This document shows, piece by piece, positions 61,797 to 64,000 of a stretch of 64,000 bases of DNA (positions are counted from its first letter, which is position 1; each line of letters opens with the position of its first letter). Position numbers and translations under genes: made by a program. The notes beneath the pieces are model-generated. The model was not told where the DNA came from and made no database searches. It worked only from the letters and a program-made list of their open reading frames with translations. This DNA comes from Prevotella veroralis DSM 19559 = JCM 6290 (GTDB lineage Bacteria > Bacteroidota > Bacteroidia > Bacteroidales > Bacteroidaceae): positions 1 through 64,000 of the forward strand of contig NZ_KB898329.1 of the NCBI RefSeq assembly GCF_000377625.1. The letters run 5' to 3'.

Positions 61797-62027
61797 TGAA
61801 ACAGTTAGCAATGACATATCAAGGCAATGACGTACTGCAAAGAATTATCCGATTCTTTGCATCTTTTTGCACTTTATCTTTGGTCAATCCAAATAATTTG
61901 CTAACACACACAATATGCGCACCTAGCGTACAATAACACATTTTTTCTTCTCGCATACGCGCGCGCGAAGCGTGCCGTAACCCCTGTAAACAAAGGACTT
62001 CTAGGAGTTTCCTTTGTTCGTTTTTTT
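61797..62027 (+). ncRNA. structured leader or small RNA ending in a terminator
   Basis: Expected transcript of about 230 bases. GTTAGCAA (61804-61811) pairs with TTGCTAAC (61898-61905) and encloses a perfect nine-base hairpin, GCAAAGAAT (61837-61845) with ATTCTTTGC (61852-61860). Near the end, AACAAAGGA (61989-61997) pairs with TCCTTTGTT (62010-62018) and is followed by seven T. The terminator lies upstream of the 69-residue gene, so this is either a free small RNA or an attenuating 5' leader. No known RNA family is recognised. Confidence 0.55.
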
Positions 62028-62096
62028 ATGCCCTTTTGCGAACTCGATTTTGAGCAAAATAAGAACGAAATAACAACTATTTTAATCAAGAAAGTT

Positions 62097-62306
62097 ATGA
62101 GAAAAGAACAAACTAAGAGGGATTATTCTGCACCTCGTTGCATGATAATCCAAATGAACGAGACCACTAATTTGATGGAAACGTCTTTCCCTAGCCAGCA
62201 TAAGCCGGGACACCATGGTACTGGTCCTTCTGGTACGAAAGCAGCAACCGTATGGCAGGAAGAGGAAGAAGACAATGCAGAAAACACTTCTCCTTGGGAA
62301 GACTAA
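62097..62306 (+). CDS. small acidic-tailed protein upstream of the fimbrillin gene
   Basis: A 69-residue protein beginning MRKEQTKRDYSAPRCMIIQM, with no signal peptide, a glycine/histidine-rich centre (HKPGHHGTGPSGTK) and a very acidic C-terminus (QEEEEDNAENTSPWED). I chose the ATG at 62097; an in-frame ATG at 62028 lies directly after the terminator T-run and would add an unlikely prefix. Small proteins with this plan, a short start, a methionine/threonine patch and an acidic tail with a final tryptophan, are frequent in Prevotella and are mostly unannotated. The fimbrillin gene starts 46 bases after its stop. Confidence 0.65.
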   Translation: MRKEQTKRDYSAPRCMIIQMNETTNLMETSFPSQHKPGHHGTGPSGTKAATVWQEEEEDNAENTSPWED

Positions 62307-62352
62307 GAGAGTTATCAACAAGAATCAGAAAAGACAAAGTAACAAAGTAATG

Positions 62353-63927
62353 ATGAGAACAAAACAATTATTCAAAATTCGCCTATTGTCCTTTACAGCC
62401 CTTTGCAGTATGGCTTTGGCAGCCGTTTCCTGCGCCAATGAGGATGTTGCGCAGAATGGTACGGACACAGGAAGCAACGATAACGATAAGAACATGACAA
62501 CCTTTGTAGCTGGCAATCCAACGAAGACCCGTACAACAATGGATTACGACAACGGGGCTTTCTATTGGGAAGCAGGCGACAAGATCTATGTACAGGACGA
62601 TGACGGCGCATGGAAGGTGAGCAGCAACGCACCAACAAGCAAGACCAGCTACTTCAGATTCAAAGTGCCAGGCAAGTTCAACAACAGTTCCACTTACAAG
62701 GTTTATTACCCGGGTAAGAATGGTAGTAACAACCAACTTACAATCCCCACTACACAAACACAGACAACTCCTAGCACTACTGATCACTTCGGTACATCAG
62801 GCGATTGTGGGACAGCAGATGCAACAGGCACTATCGGTGATAAGACTTTCTCGTTTCAATTGGAACACCAAGCAGCCATCCTCGTCTTCGAACCCTTCAC
62901 AAAGAATGACGTGTTTAAGAAATGCTATCTAACCAAAGTAGAGGTTACAGCCGATAATAACATCGCAGGCAACTATACCCTCGATCCTAGCAATGGTGAG
63001 ATTACGGGCGCAGGTAGCGACAAGCAAATCATCCTCACCACCAAGGGTAGCGGTGCATACGCTGATGGTTTCAAGTTGGACAACTCAACCAGCAGTACCA
63101 CAGCAGACAAGATCTATATGTTTATCAAGCCAGGCACACACAAGCTAAAGATTCGTTATTGGTTGAAAGACCTCGCCACTGGTACAGAGGGCACCATCAC
63201 CAAGGCTCCCGGTTCATTCGTTTACGACAAGAATACCTACTATGACATGACCGCAAATCTTGATACCCGCGCCTATGACGGTGACCATTACTATATGTGG
63301 GACGCACAGCAGCAATACTGGTATGGTTATGAATGGACAAAGCACTTGCCAGGAAACACAGGTCAGCCGACAGTCAATGGCGGCAGTTCATTAAACGCCC
63401 CCCAGGGCAACACTGACTCTCGTTGGAAAAACGAAGGCGGCGGTTCAGGTCGCTTCGATGCAACTCATAGTTGCGCAAGCCTTCCTAATGCTAACGAGAT
63501 GTCTTGGTACTGCATGTACGGCGATCCTCGTTGGGACGCAGCAGACGAACTATGGACAACTATGGGTCATTTATATAAAAGCGGCATGTGGTTTAAGAAG
63601 AAGGCAGTATTGCAAACCGAAGGTCATTATAACAGCAACACCGCTGTCGACGGTACTGATTGGCGCACAAATGACAATGGAAATAGCTGGTCCGTATCTC
63701 AGACCCTTCCTTCCGCCGCCGATGCAAACAATTATTTCTACCTGCCAGCCTTGGGTCTCTACAACGGTGATCAGCAGGCCAGTGTTGGCGATAGCGGCTA
63801 CTATTGGTTGTCAAGTGCTCATCCGTGGGACAGCAACCGCGCGTACAACCTGTACTTTGATAATCGTTTCGTCTCCATAGTCACCAACATGTGCTACAGC
63901 GGGTACAGAGTCGGCGGGTTCGAGTAG
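62353..63927 (+). CDS. fimbrillin-family lipoprotein with FISUMP/C-type-lectin-like variable C-terminus
   Basis: A 524-residue exported lipoprotein: lipobox AVSC near residue 27, then a Thr/Asn/Asp-rich linker. The body (about 45-310) is of the fimbrillin (Mfa2/FimA-like) type: FVAGNPTKTRTTMDYDNGAF, YWEAGDKIYVQDDDG, and later TFSFQLEHQAAILVFEPF and KTYYDMTA-like strands. The C-terminus (from about 400) turns into a FISUMP/DUF1566-like domain, LPALGLYNGDQ then SGYYWLSS and AYNLYF, ending VGGFE. The last ~45 codons look like a diversity-generating retroelement target. The start is the ATG pair at 62350/62353, because earlier in-frame ATGs overlap the 69-residue gene. Surface adhesion and ligand binding are the likely roles. 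Confidence 0.85.
   Translation: MRTKQLFKIRLLSFTALCSMALAAVSCANEDVAQNGTDTGSNDNDKNMTTFVAGNPTKTRTTMDYDNGAFYWEAGDKIYVQDDDGAWKVSSNAPTSKTSYFRFKVPGKFNNSSTYKVYYPGKNGSNNQLTIPTTQTQTTPSTTDHFGTSGDCGTADATGTIGDKTFSFQLEHQAAILVFEPFTKNDVFKKCYLTKVEVTADNNIAGNYTLDPSNGEITGAGSDKQIILTTKGSGAYADGFKLDNSTSSTTADKIYMFIKPGTHKLKIRYWLKDLATGTEGTITKAPGSFVYDKNTYYDMTANLDTRAYDGDHYYMWDAQQQYWYGYEWTKHLPGNTGQPTVNGGSSLNAPQGNTDSRWKNEGGGSGRFDATHSCASLPNANEMSWYCMYGDPRWDAADELWTTMGHLYKSGMWFKKKAVLQTEGHYNSNTAVDGTDWRTNDNGNSWSVSQTLPSAADANNYFYLPALGLYNGDQQASVGDSGYYWLSSAHPWDSNRAYNLYFDNRFVSIVTNMCYSGYRVGGFE
63795..63927 (+). other. candidate variable region (VR) of a diversity-generating retroelement
   Basis: The codons after GGCTACTATTGG run through GACAGCAACCGCGCGTACAA to the stop at 63925. 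In the segment from TTC (63868) to AGC (63903) eight of twelve codons are NNC, namely TTC, GTC, TCC, GTC, ACC, AAC, TGC, TAC or AGC types, as expected when AAC codons of a template are mutated at their two adenines. The flanking framework (AYNLYF, GYRV) is conserved in FISUMP-like DGR targets. The template repeat and reverse transcriptase are not in the window. Confidence 0.6.
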
Positions 63928-63950
63928 TCCTTGCGATTGTTCGTGACCTG

Positions 63951-63994
63951 TTTTGTACCCAGCGAATGGGTAGAGTTATACCCAGCGAAGAAGT
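63951..63994 (+). repeat. hairpin and direct repeat downstream of the candidate VR
   Basis: TACCCA-GCGAA-TGGGTA forms a six-base-pair hairpin with a five-base loop about 30 bases after the fimbrillin stop codon, and ACCCAGCGAA is repeated about 23 bases further on. A hairpin just beyond the initiation-of-mutagenic-homing site is known from characterised diversity-generating retroelements. Confidence 0.55.
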
Positions 63995-64000
63995 ACAATC

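Noticed and set aside
62215..62352. Longer N-terminus of the fimbrillin gene from an upstream ATG
   Set aside because: It would overlap the 69-residue gene and put ~45 basic residues before a clear lipoprotein signal peptide.

Overview
The window looks like the chromosome of a Prevotella-type member of the Bacteroidales. It carries sprA (type IX secretion translocon), a one-step meso-diaminopimelate dehydrogenase, TonB-dependent receptors paired with lipoproteins, a fimbrillin-type adhesin, a parAB-DUF5683-MltD-RSH block, and many promoters of the Bacteroidetes form TTG-N19/20-TAnnTTTG. No rRNA or tRNA gene is seen.

Layout. 1-10.8 kb is an AT-rich accessory island: the tail of a probable mobile-element module, then an Xre regulator coupled to a 1432-residue DUF4365/STAND NTPase, two different Fic proteins and a 1134-residue protein ending in a PD-(D/E)xK-like nuclease domain. 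11.6-21 kb holds a lipoprotein, sprA and ruvA. 21-29 kb holds ddh, a PH-domain membrane protein, dacB, an MscS channel, a lipoprotein and a secreted esterase, and lies between two inverted copies of a composite repeat. 29-34.3 kb holds an outer-membrane barrel protein, a small secreted protein and an AAA/DUF4276 pair of defence type. 34.6-39.4 kb holds a DUF6078 protein and the etfB-etfA-acyl-CoA dehydrogenase operon, interrupted by a DUF559 nuclease gene framed by about 45-bp inverted repeats. 40-51.4 kb holds a secreted nuclease, a RecD-like helicase, lpxB, surE, parA, parB, a DUF5683 protein, a lytic transglycosylase and a (p)ppGpp synthetase/hydrolase. 51.8-58.4 kb is a TonB receptor with three lipoproteins, probably a metal-uptake locus. 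58.5-61.7 kb holds a MerR regulator and alaS. 61.7-64 kb holds a structured leader RNA, a 69-residue acidic-tailed protein and a fimbrillin-family lipoprotein.

Main points of interest. (1) The last ~45 codons of the fimbrillin look like the variable region of a diversity-generating retroelement: a run of NNC codons in a FISUMP/C-type-lectin-like C-terminus, followed by a hairpin. The reverse transcriptase and template repeat would lie beyond the right edge. (2) The Xre/STAND/Fic/Fic/nuclease island is a candidate composite defence locus. (3) Several intergenic arrays of unrelated sequence share a 22-23 bp period, most with an internal dyad. (4) The DUF559 gene sits in a roughly 600-bp REP-framed cassette. 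(5) Composite repeats frame a ~7-kb segment in inverted orientation.
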